A stretch of DNA of 64,000 nucleotides from positions 310,001-374,000 of the forward strand of contig NZ_PJBJ01000023.1 in NCBI RefSeq assembly GCF_002836475.1, written 5' to 3'. The translations under genes were made by a program, and so were the position numbers. Shown one piece after another: positions 56,160 through 64,000 of this stretch. The DNA comes from Flavobacterium sp. ALD4. GTDB taxonomy: Bacteria > Bacteroidota > Bacteroidia > Flavobacteriales > Flavobacteriaceae. Position 1 is the stretch's first letter, and every line of letters begins with the position of its first letter. The notes below the pieces were generated by a model. The model saw nothing but the letters and a program-made list of their open reading frames with translations. It was not told the DNA's origin and made no database searches.

Positions 56160-57200
56160 ATGGAACAACAACAAAATCATCCAACTCCCGAAAATATAAT
56201 GAAAATTGGTACGGGTTTTTGGGCTTCTAAAATTCTTTTATCAGCAGTAAAGTTTCAAATTTTCACAACGCTTGCGGAAAAGAAAACAATGTCAGCAATT
56301 GAACTTAAATCATATTTAGGTTTCAAATCCACCGACCGTAATGTGTATGATTATTTGGATGCGCTTACAACATTTGGTTTCCTAAACCGTGAAGGTTTGC
56401 TCGAAACTGCCAAGTATTCAAACAGTATGGACACCGATTTTTTTCTTGACAAAAATAAACCCTCTTATATCGGAGGAATGCTGGAGATGTTGAATAATCG
56501 TCTCTACGGTTTTTGGGGAAATCTTGAAGAAGGATTATTGACTGGCCTTGCTCAAAATGAAGCAAAAAGCGGAGGGAATCTTTTTGAAGCCTTGTATTCT
56601 GATGCAGACAGGCTAAAAGAATTTATCCACGCTATGAGTGGATTTCAGATGGGCAACTTTATGGCCTTAGCGCAATCATTTGATTTTTCAAAACACAAAA
56701 CCCTGATTGATATTGGAGGATCTGCAGGAATGCTTTCTATAATGGTAGCCAAACATCAGGAACATATGAATTGTACCAGCTGGGATTTACCTCCGGTTGC
56801 ACCAATTGCAAATGAAGTAATTCAACAATTTCAAATGCACGACCGTGTAAAAACAGATAGTGGAGATTTCTTTAAAGACGAATTTCCAAACGCAGACATC
56901 ATTACGATGGGAAACATTTTGCACGACTGGGATGAGGAAACAAAGTTGATGCTAATTAAAAAAGCATATAATGCATTACCTGAGGGCGGAGTTCTAATTG
57001 CTATTGAAAATATAATTGATGCCGATAGAAATAAAAATGCGGTTGGCTTGATGATGAGTTTGAATATGCTCATTGAAACAGGATCTGGCTTTGACTATAC
57101 GTTTTCCGACTTTAATAAATGGACTAGTGCAGTTGGATTTAAATCAACCGCTTTACTCCCATTGACTGGACCTACAAGTGCAGCTATAGCATACAAATAA
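56160..57200 (+). CDS. O-methyltransferase, COMT/CrtF-like
   Basis: 346-residue SAM-dependent O-methyltransferase with an N-terminal winged-helix dimerisation domain (FWASKILLSAVKFQIFTTLA, then LDALTTFGFLNREG). The core shows LIDIGGSAGMLSIMVAKH (motif I), SWDLPPVAPIAN, GDFFKDEFPNADIITMGNIL and the catalytic-His motif ILHDWDEET. This is the plant-COMT/hydroxyneurosporene and acetylserotonin methyltransferase family, acting on small phenolic or isoprenoid hydroxyls. It is a lone gene between elements A and B, with no biosynthetic partners, so the substrate is unknown. Confidence 0.9.
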   Translation: MEQQQNHPTPENIMKIGTGFWASKILLSAVKFQIFTTLAEKKTMSAIELKSYLGFKSTDRNVYDYLDALTTFGFLNREGLLETAKYSNSMDTDFFLDKNKPSYIGGMLEMLNNRLYGFWGNLEEGLLTGLAQNEAKSGGNLFEALYSDADRLKEFIHAMSGFQMGNFMALAQSFDFSKHKTLIDIGGSAGMLSIMVAKHQEHMNCTSWDLPPVAPIANEVIQQFQMHDRVKTDSGDFFKDEFPNADIITMGNILHDWDEETKLMLIKKAYNALPEGGVLIAIENIIDADRNKNAVGLMMSLNMLIETGSGFDYTFSDFNKWTSAVGFKSTALLPLTGPTSAAIAYK

Positions 57201-57202
57201 AA

Positions 57203-57344
57203 CTACCGCTAACAACGGGTTTAAGAAATTGGCGGCTTTGTGCTTAATTGAAGCTTTCGTCTTCGCATCAAGTGCAGTGCTAGCCGACAGTTTTCGTCTC
57301 CAAAATAGCCAACTTCTTAAAACCGCAAAACGTTGTGCGCCATT
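57203..57344 (+). repeat. attC-like palindromic element B
   Basis: GGTTTAAGAAATTGGC (57218-57233) pairs with GCCAACTTCTTAAAACC (57308-57324) with one mismatch and one bulge. It starts CTACCGCTAACAACGGG and ends CGTTGTGCGCCATT, 20 nt before the next ATG. Its start CTACCGC-YAACAA is shared with element F. Confidence 0.72.
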
Positions 57345-57364
57345 AAAACCAATGCCAATTGAAA

Positions 57365-58210
57365 ATGAAAATAATCAAAATCACCAAAATAATAGGAATA
57401 ATTCTAGTATTACTCTATGTGGGATTCTCTAGTCTTTTATACTTCTATCAAGAAAAGTTAATTTTCATTCCTACCAAGTTGACTACTGATTATAAATTTG
57501 ACTTTAAAAGAGATTTTGAGGAAATCAACCTTAAAACCATAGATGGAGTTAATTTAAATAATTTATTATTCAAAGCAGATAGCACTAAAGGGATTATTCT
57601 TTATTTACATGGTAATGGAGGTTCTCTTGACAGATTCGGAAAACTCGCTGATTTTTATACAAATCTTGGGTATAATATTTTTATGACAGATTATAGGGGT
57701 TATGGTAAAAGCGAGGGTTCCATTAAAAGTGAAAGTCAATTGTATCAAGATAATCAGATGTTATACGATGAATTAAAAAAGACCTATTCAGAAGATAATA
57801 TAATTATAGTTGGGTATTCTTTGGGAGGTTCTATGGCTGCAAAATTAGCTTCTACTAACAATCCAAAGTATCTGATATTGCAAGCCCCTTATTGTGGTGG
57901 TGATGATTATGATACGCGACCTAAAAAATCAAGTGATGTACCCTTAGAAATAAAAATAGCTAAACTTTTACCTCTAAACCTTTTAATAAGATATACGTTT
58001 AAAACAAATGAATTTATTGGAAATTGCAAGATGCCTGTTTTAATATTCCATGGCGATTCTGATGATGAGGTACATTATGGAAGTTCAATAAAACTCAAAG
58101 AGGATTTTAAACCAGAAGATAGACTAATAATTCTTGAGGGTGAAAACCATAGTACAATTACTAATAATCCTATATACCAAAAAGAACTAAAAAATCTTTT
58201 GGAAAATTAA
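57365..58210 (+). CDS. Membrane-anchored alpha/beta hydrolase (BEM46/ABHD13-like)
   Basis: 281 residues from the ATG at 57365 (a TTG two codons earlier is less likely). An N-terminal anchor (ITKIIGIILVLLYVGFSSLL) is followed by YFYQEKLIFIPTKL, typical of this family. Catalytic parts: oxyanion loop YLHGNGGSLDRFG, nucleophile GYSLGGSMAA, Asp in FHGDSDDEVHYGSS, His in GENHSTI. Substrate unknown (esterase or lipase-like). It lies between elements B and C as a single-gene cassette. Confidence 0.9.
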   Translation: MKIIKITKIIGIILVLLYVGFSSLLYFYQEKLIFIPTKLTTDYKFDFKRDFEEINLKTIDGVNLNNLLFKADSTKGIILYLHGNGGSLDRFGKLADFYTNLGYNIFMTDYRGYGKSEGSIKSESQLYQDNQMLYDELKKTYSEDNIIIVGYSLGGSMAAKLASTNNPKYLILQAPYCGGDDYDTRPKKSSDVPLEIKIAKLLPLNLLIRYTFKTNEFIGNCKMPVLIFHGDSDDEVHYGSSIKLKEDFKPEDRLIILEGENHSTITNNPIYQKELKNLLEN

Positions 58211-58213
58211 AAA

Positions 58214-58360
58214 CGAACGCACAACAATGTATATAAGTAATTGCTTGTTCTCGCCTACTTAAGAAAATCCTCGCCGATTTTCTTAGTTGGTTTGTATTTG
58301 CTAAATTAGGTGCTTAAAACACGCAACAAACCAGATTCAACAACGTTGTGGATAATTTTT
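58214..58360 (+). repeat. attC-like palindromic element C
   Basis: It starts GCACAACAATGTATATAAG and ends ACAACGTTGTGGATAATTT, itself containing the palindrome ACAACGTTGT. The inner hairpin TAAGAAAATC (58260-58269) / GATTTTCTTA (58276-58285) with a CTCGCC loop is perfect. The end lies 5 nt before the next ATG. Confidence 0.65.
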
Positions 58361-58364
58361 AAAA

Positions 58365-59228
58365 ATGAGAAAAGAAAATACGATTGCAGGATGGCAAAGA
58401 ATATTATACATCATAATTCCATATTTATTAATTGTTGGGATATTCCAGCTCATTGGAGGTATGATTTCAGGTGTTGAATTTAACAATTTAAATTTTCAGA
58501 AATCTTCAGAACAAACCTTAATAATATCTTTTTTCTCATTAATAGGAACTACTCTTGTTGTTTGGATGTTTATGAAATATATAGATAAAGAAAATTTTAT
58601 TGGGTTAGGCTTTCATACAAAAAATAGATTGAACGAATTTTATCTTGGCTTCCTTATTGGAGCAATAATAATTATTAGTGGTTTTGTATTATTACAATTT
58701 CTAGATGAAATTAAGTTTCAAAAAACACTATTTAACTTTAAAGAATTAATATATTCTATACTTTTATTTCTTGCTGTATCAATCACAGAGGAAGTTCTAT
58801 TTAGAGGATATATATTGAGAAATCTAATGCTCTCTTATAATAAATATTTTGCTCTTATATTATCATCAAGTTTATTTTCGTTAATGCATGGATTTAATCC
58901 AAATCTTGATCTATTTGGCTTAGTGAGTATTTTTATAGCCGCAATATTCTTAGGAATTACTTATATACATACCAAAAATCTTTGGTTCCCAATTGCTCTT
59001 CACTTTAGTTGGAATTTCTTTCAAACAGTTTTAGGATTTAACGTTAGTGGTAAAAATATTTATTCAGTTGTCGAATTTAGTATGAAAGAAAAAACGCTAT
59101 TGAACGGAGGGAATTTCGGATTTGAAGGATCTATTTTTTCTATCATTGCAATGATTATAACAATAGCAATAATTTCTATTTATTATCAGAGAAAAAAACT
59201 AACCACAACATCGGTTACCCGCAAATAG
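58365..59228 (+). CDS. CPBP-family intramembrane glutamic endopeptidase
   Basis: 287 residues, about eight helices. CPBP/Abi motifs: TEEVLFRGYILRN (motif 1, EExxxR), LFSLMHGFNPN (motif 2, FxxxH) and LHFSWNFFQTV (motif 3, HxxxN). This is the CAAX-prenyl-protease-2-like family, with roles from membrane proteolysis to bacteriocin immunity. The last codons (KLTTTSVTRK*) lie inside the left arm of element D, so the cassette boundary overlaps the coding end. Confidence 0.92.
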   Translation: MRKENTIAGWQRILYIIIPYLLIVGIFQLIGGMISGVEFNNLNFQKSSEQTLIISFFSLIGTTLVVWMFMKYIDKENFIGLGFHTKNRLNEFYLGFLIGAIIIISGFVLLQFLDEIKFQKTLFNFKELIYSILLFLAVSITEEVLFRGYILRNLMLSYNKYFALILSSSLFSLMHGFNPNLDLFGLVSIFIAAIFLGITYIHTKNLWFPIALHFSWNFFQTVLGFNVSGKNIYSVVEFSMKEKTLLNGGNFGFEGSIFSIIAMIITIAIISIYYQRKKLTTTSVTRK

Positions 59229-59342
59229 AAGGCATTCGAGTGAAAAGTGCTATTTTAGACACCAAGTAACAAAACAACAAAGCCGACAAGAGCGTTTCCC
59301 TACACCCGCTACTTGCATTAACCAAGACCGTTGTACCTAATT
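59199..59342. repeat. attC-like palindromic element D, overlapping a gene end
   Basis: It starts CTAACCACAACATCGG within the CPBP gene. GGTTA (59213-59217) plus GCAAATAG (59221-59228) pairs with CTACTTGC-ATTAACC (59309-59323) imperfectly. It ends CGTTGTACCTAATT at 59329-59342, 9 nt before the stop of the convergent regulator gene, so it borders both genes. Confidence 0.62.
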
Positions 59343-59350
59343 AAAAACCC

Positions 59351-59809
59351 TTACTTCTTTTTGAATCTCTTATTAATCATTTTTTTTTTCCATTCTTCTC
59401 CAAAGAAGTCAAAAACATTAAGAGAATAGATTCCCAATATTACTCCCCAAGAAAGCAGTATCCATAAAAAAATAATCCAATTGGATGAATCATTAACTGC
59501 AATAATAAATGGAGCTACCAAGCTTAAAGTTGCAATTGCAAGAAGCTTATAAAACCCCTTAACATTTTGAACATACTCTTCTTCTTTTCTAATCTGTTCC
59601 ATTTCCTGCGTCTTATCTGAATCAGTAATATTGATTTCAAAAACCGCTGCTAAAGATTTCAATGATTCTAAACCTGCATTCTCTCCATTTTCAATTCGCT
59701 GAATCGTTCTTATACTTAATCCACTCATTTCTGATAATTGATCTTGTGACCAATGTCTTTCCAATCTCATTTTTTTAATATCTCTTAAATTAATTGTTTT
59801 TATATTCAT
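59351..59809 (-). CDS. XRE-type HTH regulator fused to a two-TM domain
   Basis: 152 residues. Residues 5-60 form an HTH_3/XRE domain (MRLERHWSQDQLSEMSGLSI then RTIQRIENGENAGLESLKSL). A short linker leads to two hydrophobic helices (LLAIATLSLVAPFIIAV and WIIFLWILLSWGVILGI) and a 2TM-domain landmark NVFDFFGEEWKKKM. Such membrane-tethered regulators are common in Bacteroidota; targets unknown. It is the only gene of the array's left part on the minus strand. Confidence 0.88.
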   Translation of the reverse strand: MNIKTINLRDIKKMRLERHWSQDQLSEMSGLSIRTIQRIENGENAGLESLKSLAAVFEINITDSDKTQEMEQIRKEEEYVQNVKGFYKLLAIATLSLVAPFIIAVNDSSNWIIFLWILLSWGVILGIYSLNVFDFFGEEWKKKMINKRFKKK

Positions 59810-59929
59810 TATTCTTGAAGTTTGAGTATAGATTATTGTGCAAAGGTAAGTATTAACCTTTCAATGAGTTTGACATCGATAAGACATAGTCGTGACAGGT
59901 GTGGAACAGTAAGCTGACACTATTTATTC

Positions 59930-59985
<56 letters not shown>

Positions 59986-60300
59986 TAGGTACAACAATAG
60001 ATATGAGTAATGCTGGTATAGAGGTGAAAAGGAAAGATTAAAAGCTTAATTTTGGGTTTGGTAAAAGAGATAGGATGGAGATATTTCTTCCGCACTACAC
60101 ATATCTGAGCTGTGAGCGGTAATTCCCCTCTTCTCCAAAAAAAACAATTGCTTTAAGGTCAGGTTTTTACGGAAAAAATTGAATAATTTGAAAACCAATA
60201 AATAAAAACATAAAAAAACTGATTTTCAGAATATTAAAAAAAACGTTACTCAGAACTAAAAATGACAAAAAAAGAACAATTAATTGATTAAATATTAGCA
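59986..60300. other. Partial element E and msrA upstream region
   Basis: ACAACAATAGATATGAGTAA (59991-60010) matches the start of element C closely, but no right half ending in CGTTGT was found, so E is a truncated element. The rest is AT-rich. A 9-codon frame (MTKKEQLID*) at 60262-60291 ends 9 nt before msrA and could be a leader or the stub of a lost gene. Confidence 0.4.
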
Positions 60301-60813
60301 ATGGAAACGATATATATTGCAGGAGGATGCCTTTGGGGCGTACAAGAGTTCTTAAAACACCTACCTGGCGTACTTGAGACCCAAGCCGGCAGAGCTAATG
60401 GCTTTACTAAATCCACTAAAACAGCCTATGATGGTTATGCCGAATGTGTAAAAACAACCTTTGACTCTAAGCTTGTTTCAATTGAAGATTTAATTCATCA
60501 CCTTTTAGAAATCATTGACCCTTATAGTATCAACCAACAAGGAAACGATATAGGAGAAAAATATCGCACAGGTGTCTACTGCGATAATCAAAATCACTTG
60601 CTAAAGGCAAAAAATTGCATTAAGAAAGTAGAACAGACACTAAATCATAAAAATAAAACAATAAAAAAGATAGCTATTGAAGTGCTTCCTTTAACAAATT
60701 TCATCCCAAGTGACGCAGAACATCAAGATAGATTAACCTTACACCCCAACGACTACTCTTATTGCCACATTCCTTTAGACGTACTGTATAAGTATAAAAA
60801 AAGTAGCAACTAA
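60301..60813 (+). CDS. msrA: Peptide-methionine (S)-S-oxide reductase, divergent MsrA
   Basis: 170 residues. The catalytic motif is GGCLWGVQEF (usually GGCFW), with the nucleophilic Cys retained and Phe replaced by Leu. Other MsrA marks are present: DPYSINQQGNDIGEKYRTGVYC, with the usual GNDxGxxYRSxIYY region, and SDAEHQDRL near the end. No separate recycling cysteines of the classical C-terminal type are seen, though Cys occurs in KNCIKK and YSYCHIP. It reduces S-methionine sulfoxide in proteins. It starts with the enzyme core, without signal peptide, so it is cytoplasmic. Confidence 0.88.
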   Translation: METIYIAGGCLWGVQEFLKHLPGVLETQAGRANGFTKSTKTAYDGYAECVKTTFDSKLVSIEDLIHHLLEIIDPYSINQQGNDIGEKYRTGVYCDNQNHLLKAKNCIKKVEQTLNHKNKTIKKIAIEVLPLTNFIPSDAEHQDRLTLHPNDYSYCHIPLDVLYKYKKSSN

Positions 60814-60911
60814 TATTTAGATAGGTGCTAGAATTTCGTCAAGACTGTAATTTAAAATAAGAATAGGATAGCTAGTCTTAAGCAGACTTTCTATTTTTAA
60901 TTAACAAGAAC

Positions 60912-61787
60912 TTAGCTATTCTTATATGTATTTCTTTTATTTACGTATTCATTAAGAGCAAGAGAAGCGAAAATAAGACTACCACCAATTAAAATCTTCT
61001 TAATATCTGCCTCTTTATTCCATATAACAAGGTTGACAATTAATCCTACTGGAATTAACGCATTGTTCATAATCGCTAACGAGCCTGTGTTTACCTTAAC
61101 AACACCTTTGTTCCAAAAAAAATAACCTGCACCTGAAGCCACAGAACCCAAGTATATTAATATTCCCCACTGAACTGATGTAGTTGGCATTTTTTCTATT
61201 GAGCCAAAAATGAAAAAAGCAATTAGTGCTACTAAAAACGCACCAATAAAAAACAATCCGAAAATAGTATGTTTAGGTGTACTTTCTAATTCAGGTGTAG
61301 ATTTTAATAAATACTTGTAGGCAACTTGACCAACAGCGAAGCAAAGGTTTGCACCTTGCGTGATTAAAAAACCTAAAAATACATTTTCACTAATACTTGA
61401 GTATTGAATATAAGCAGCTCCTAAAACAGCTATTGAAGCAGTAAGTAGATGTCCTTTATGAAATTGCTTACTTAAAATGTCATTTAATAACGTAATGTAA
61501 ATTGGTGTGAATACACTAAAAAGTAACACTTCTGGCACAGTAAGAAACCGAAACGATTGAAAGTAAAAACAATACATCAAACCTAATTGAACCGCACCAA
61601 TTGCGGTAAGTCTGAAAATTGTTTCTGCTTTAATTTTCTTAAGCCTTAAAAAAGGCAAAAATATCATTGTAGCAATACCTATACGCATCAATACTGAAAA
61701 CCATGCATCAACATACCCAGAAAGATATACACCAATTAAGCTAAACGAAAAAGCCCAGATAATAGTAACGCCAAATAAATACCTCAT
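60912..61787 (-). CDS. EamA/DMT-family transporter
   Basis: 291 residues, ten hydrophobic helices in two EamA repeats (residues about 1-135 and 145-285). N-terminal RYLFGVTIIWAFSFSLIGVY, then FTPIYITLLNDILSKQF at the end of repeat one; the second repeat has GSVASGAGYFFWNKGVVKVN and the basic end EYVNKRNTYKNS. Typical metabolite or drug exporter; substrate unknown. Confidence 0.9.
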   Translation of the reverse strand: MRYLFGVTIIWAFSFSLIGVYLSGYVDAWFSVLMRIGIATMIFLPFLRLKKIKAETIFRLTAIGAVQLGLMYCFYFQSFRFLTVPEVLLFSVFTPIYITLLNDILSKQFHKGHLLTASIAVLGAAYIQYSSISENVFLGFLITQGANLCFAVGQVAYKYLLKSTPELESTPKHTIFGLFFIGAFLVALIAFFIFGSIEKMPTTSVQWGILIYLGSVASGAGYFFWNKGVVKVNTGSLAIMNNALIPVGLIVNLVIWNKEADIKKILIGGSLIFASLALNEYVNKRNTYKNS

Positions 61788-62068
61788 AACTTAATCATAC
61801 ATTACTTAAAACAAAAATTCTTTACTTAAAAACGAATGTATAAAATTATCTAAATAAAGACAATGAATTTTAATTAATACTTTAGTTACAATTAACAAAG
61901 CGCTCAAACAAGAGTCTCTATTGAATGTGATAATAGAACAAATAAAGTTATTTTTGAAGGTGCTAATAAGTGTATTCCTCTATGGTTGATAAGTCCCGTT
62001 TTGACCAAATAACTAATTGTAGTATTACACTGTTTTACTGAAAATACAATACCTAATTGCATGGATAA
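61788..62068. other. Intergenic region between EamA gene and element F
   Basis: About 280 bp, AT-rich, including the EamA promoter; no remnant recognised. Confidence 0.4.
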
Positions 62069-62247
62069 AAACTACCGCCAACAAAAGCTGTAATTAATAC
62101 GGGTTTTGGTGTTTTATCCAAAAGTTGGTGTGTTTTTATCATCTCCGCCAAATCTTTTGATTTGGCTTTAGAACAAAAAAGATAAAACAAAATAAAAAGT
62201 TTTGGCTAAGTGCTTCATCGGAAATTCAGTAATTTTAATTCATTCAA
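62069..62247 (+). repeat. attC-like palindromic element F, fused to a gene fragment
   Basis: It starts ACTACCGCCAACAA as in element B. GTTTTATC (62111-62118) pairs with GATAAAAC (62181-62188), enclosing a perfect hairpin GCCAAATC (62147-62154) / GATTTGGC (62159-62166) with a T4 loop. No terminal CGTTGT is present; the right part runs directly into a coding fragment. Confidence 0.62.
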
Positions 62248-62725
62248 GAAACAAGAGGCAAAAGAATACATAATAAATCGTTCGAAAAATGAAAAGATTA
62301 TAATAATAAATGAAGCCCATCATAACATAAGACACAGAATTATTACTACTTCTCTTTTATATAGTTTATATGATAGTGGTTATCGTTTCATTAGATTAGA
62401 AACACTTTCCGACACTTTAATAAATAAAATAAAATTTCTAATATTAGAAAGCGGTTATTATACTAGAGAACCACAAATGGCTAATTTATTAAAAGAAGCT
62501 AGCAAAATAGGATTTACATTATTTAAACACGAAATAAGTGATGGCTCTAATGGTAAAGAAAGAGAAATTGGTCAAGCAGAAAACATAGCTAAATTAATTA
62601 AAGAAAATCAAAATTCGAAATTTTTGATACTTTGTGGTTGGGATCACGTTATTGAAGGAACGCCACGAAACAAAAGTTGGCAAAATTCTATTTTTTGTAA
62701 TATTACTATCGAACTTCTATGTTAA
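62210..62725 (+). pseudogene. Truncated ChaN/TraB-like protein fragment
   Basis: A 171-codon frame (GTG) whose first about 12 codons are element F sequence; real homology seems to start at FKKQEAKEYI. Conserved blocks: KIIIINEAHHNIRHR, YRFIRLETLSD, YYTREPQMANLLKEASKIGF and FLILCGWDHVIEGTPRNKSW, with the E-x-H and G-x-x-H pattern of ChaN/TraB-like hydrolase folds. Relatives I recall are more than 300 residues with a signal peptide; here both ends are missing and the frame ends ITIELLC*. Probably non-functional. Confidence 0.55.
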
Positions 62726-62736
62726 TCTAGTTATAT

Positions 62737-62888
62737 AATACGCGTTACATACGCTTTATTTTGTTCGTGCAAAATAAGTAGGTACGCGTCACATATGAGC
62801 AACAGATTAGTGAATGCGGAAGCGGCGATTAACCAGCTCCGCAAATTGAAGCTGCTGCTCCGCTACCGTTGTATATTTAATGTAGACT
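62737..62888. repeat. Possible attC-like element G
   Basis: It ends ACCGTTGTATATTTAATG, matching the right end of elements B-D, and contains TGCGGA...TCCGCA arms (62817-62848) and the repeated word TACGCGT. Left-end pairing is weak. It lies between the ChaN-like fragment and the convergent slipin gene. Confidence 0.4.
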
Positions 62889-62911
62889 ACTGAAAACACT
62901 AATTTGAAAAT

Positions 62912-63706
62912 CTATGGGATTATGGTTCCTGTATTATCTTTTTTATTTTTGTTTTTATTTTTCTTTTTCTTTGTTTTCCTTTTTCTAGGCAAAGCCTCTT
63001 CTGGGAATGGGAAAAGTATGGTAGAGTTTTTTTCTGTAGCAATATTTGCTAATGTTTGATACAAACGTAATTTAATAGCCGATGGTGATTGATCAATTAA
63101 TTTACCTGCTTCCAATAGTTTTCCAGCCGCTTGTTCTTCAGCTAATGCTAAAATAATTCTAGCTCTTCTTGAACGTTCGGCCTCTGCCTGATTGGCCATC
63201 ATTCGTCTCATATTCTCTGGTAGTTGTATGTCTTTTATTTTAACATCAATAATTTCTATACCCCAAACTTCTGTTTCTTTCTCAACAATGGCCTTAATGT
63301 TTTTTCCCATTTCCTCTCTTTTAGAAAGTATAGTGTCTAACTCTACTTTTCCACAGACATCCCTTAAAGCGGCTTGTGAAAGCTGTGTTATTGCAAAATT
63401 AAATTTTTCAACTTCTAGGATTGCTTTTTCTGGGTCGTTTACCTTAAAAAATACAACCCCATCAATACTACAAGGCACATTATCTTCGGTCATCACTTCT
63501 TGCGACACTATATTAATTGTTATAACTCTTATATCTACAACTTGAATGGTTTCAACAAATGGAATTATCCATCTAAAACCTGGACGCATGATACTAACAT
63601 ACTTACCAAATCTAAATTTTAAAGCTCTCTTGTATTCAAAAATAATTCGTATCCCTGCTAAAAAAAATAAAAAAATAAGAATACCTATAAACAATGGTGA
63701 ATTCAT
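62912..63706 (-). CDS. Slipin/stomatin (SPFH) family protein
   Basis: 264 residues. One N-terminal membrane helix (LFIGILIFLFFLAGIRIIFE), then the SPFH domain: FRFGKYVSIMRPGFRWIIPF, DIRVITINIVSQEVMTEDNV, DGVVFFKVNDPEKAI, QAALRDVCGKVELDTILSKR, and the stomatin end EIIDVKIKDIQLPENMRRMM, followed by a coiled Ala/Glu-rich helix. It carries an unusual Lys/Asn-rich tail (RKRKTKKKKNKNKNKKDNTG). Slipins scaffold membrane microdomains; the usual partner NfeD is not in the window. Confidence 0.92.
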   Translation of the reverse strand: MNSPLFIGILIFLFFLAGIRIIFEYKRALKFRFGKYVSIMRPGFRWIIPFVETIQVVDIRVITINIVSQEVMTEDNVPCSIDGVVFFKVNDPEKAILEVEKFNFAITQLSQAALRDVCGKVELDTILSKREEMGKNIKAIVEKETEVWGIEIIDVKIKDIQLPENMRRMMANQAEAERSRRARIILALAEEQAAGKLLEAGKLIDQSPSAIKLRLYQTLANIATEKNSTILFPFPEEALPRKRKTKKKKNKNKNKKDNTGTIIP

Positions 63707-64000
63707 AATACAGATTTTTAATTAATATCTACTAAAGCGTTAAACCTCAGGCTCAAAAGCCCTAATAAATATACGATTATTAATGCTAGTTTCAAAACAT
63801 TATTCCTAATAAACTATGTCGAGGGGGAGCTATCGAGGAATTCTCTGAATCAATAGGTAAGAAAAATCCATTTTCTGCATGCTATTATTAATAATATTCA
63901 TGGATAACAAGTAAAAATCATAAAACCTAGGAGGTGTTTTAGAGTAAGTCCGCTCTGCGAAGTCTCCTGACTTTGCACCTTTTTAATACGCTATTGCGAA
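63707..64000. other. Window end, intergenic with hairpin
   Basis: No gene recognised. GCGAAGTC-TCCT-GACTTTGC (63957-63976) forms a hairpin inside AGGTG/CACCT and is followed by T5, a possible plus-strand terminator. Confidence 0.4.

Overview
The window is AT-rich DNA from a member of Bacteroidota, most likely a Flavobacterium-like Flavobacteriaceae. The evidence is the sigma-A -7 boxes of the TAnnTTTG type, the near absence of Shine-Dalgarno sequences, occasional TTG starts, SPII lipoproteins, and family combinations typical of that group: a DoxX/BT_3928-type protein, TlpA, tpiA, prmA and clpS in a row, TamB with lipidated TamL, CarboxypepD_reg TonB receptors, and proteorhodopsin beside blh. 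No rRNA, tRNA, CRISPR, transposase or integrase was recognised.

Layout. 0-5.3 kb: housekeeping block (DoxX-like tail, ABC permease, TlpA lipoprotein, tpiA, prmA, decayed methyltransferase, clpS). 5.3-8 kb: C-terminally shortened fatty-acid-hydroxylase-type membrane protein, YhhN lysoplasmalogenase, split YeeE/YedE pair. 8.2-14.6 kb: lipoprotein, kdsA, outer-membrane protein, PAS histidine kinase, AI-2E exporter-type protein, M28 peptidase. 14.6-16.8 kb: a graveyard of glycan-use genes (GH97 tail, GH3 with a large internal deletion, GH144-like tail) around one intact esterase. 16.8-24.4 kb: ackA-pta, corA, zinc metalloprotease. 25.3-27.1 kb: divergent proteorhodopsin and blh (retinal synthesis), bracketed by two nearly identical terminators. 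27.2-30.6 kb: dnaK and a dead AbiEii-type toxin-antitoxin pair. 30.7-54.7 kb: DUF2461, DUF1398, TonB receptor, unusual SDR, thioesterase, patatin, HPF-like protein, YyaL-like protein, GlsB-like protein, dead truncated globin, Na/Pi cotransporter, tamB-tamL, sdaA.

54.7-62.9 kb is clearly different. It is a run of single, functionally unrelated accessory genes: O-methyltransferase, alpha/beta hydrolase, CPBP protease, XRE-2TM regulator, MsrA, EamA transporter and a ChaN-like fragment. They are separated by 115-180 nt imperfect palindromes that begin near YAACAA and end near CGTTGT or CGTTAG, often just ahead of the next start codon. This looks like an integron-like (attC-like) gene-cassette array without a visible integrase and is the most interesting part of the window. 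The window ends with a slipin (SPFH) gene.

The second theme is gene decay: at least twelve recognisable broken genes show a single stop, a frameshift, an internal deletion or a truncation. The light-driven module and the core genes are intact. All identifications come from reading motifs; no database search was run.
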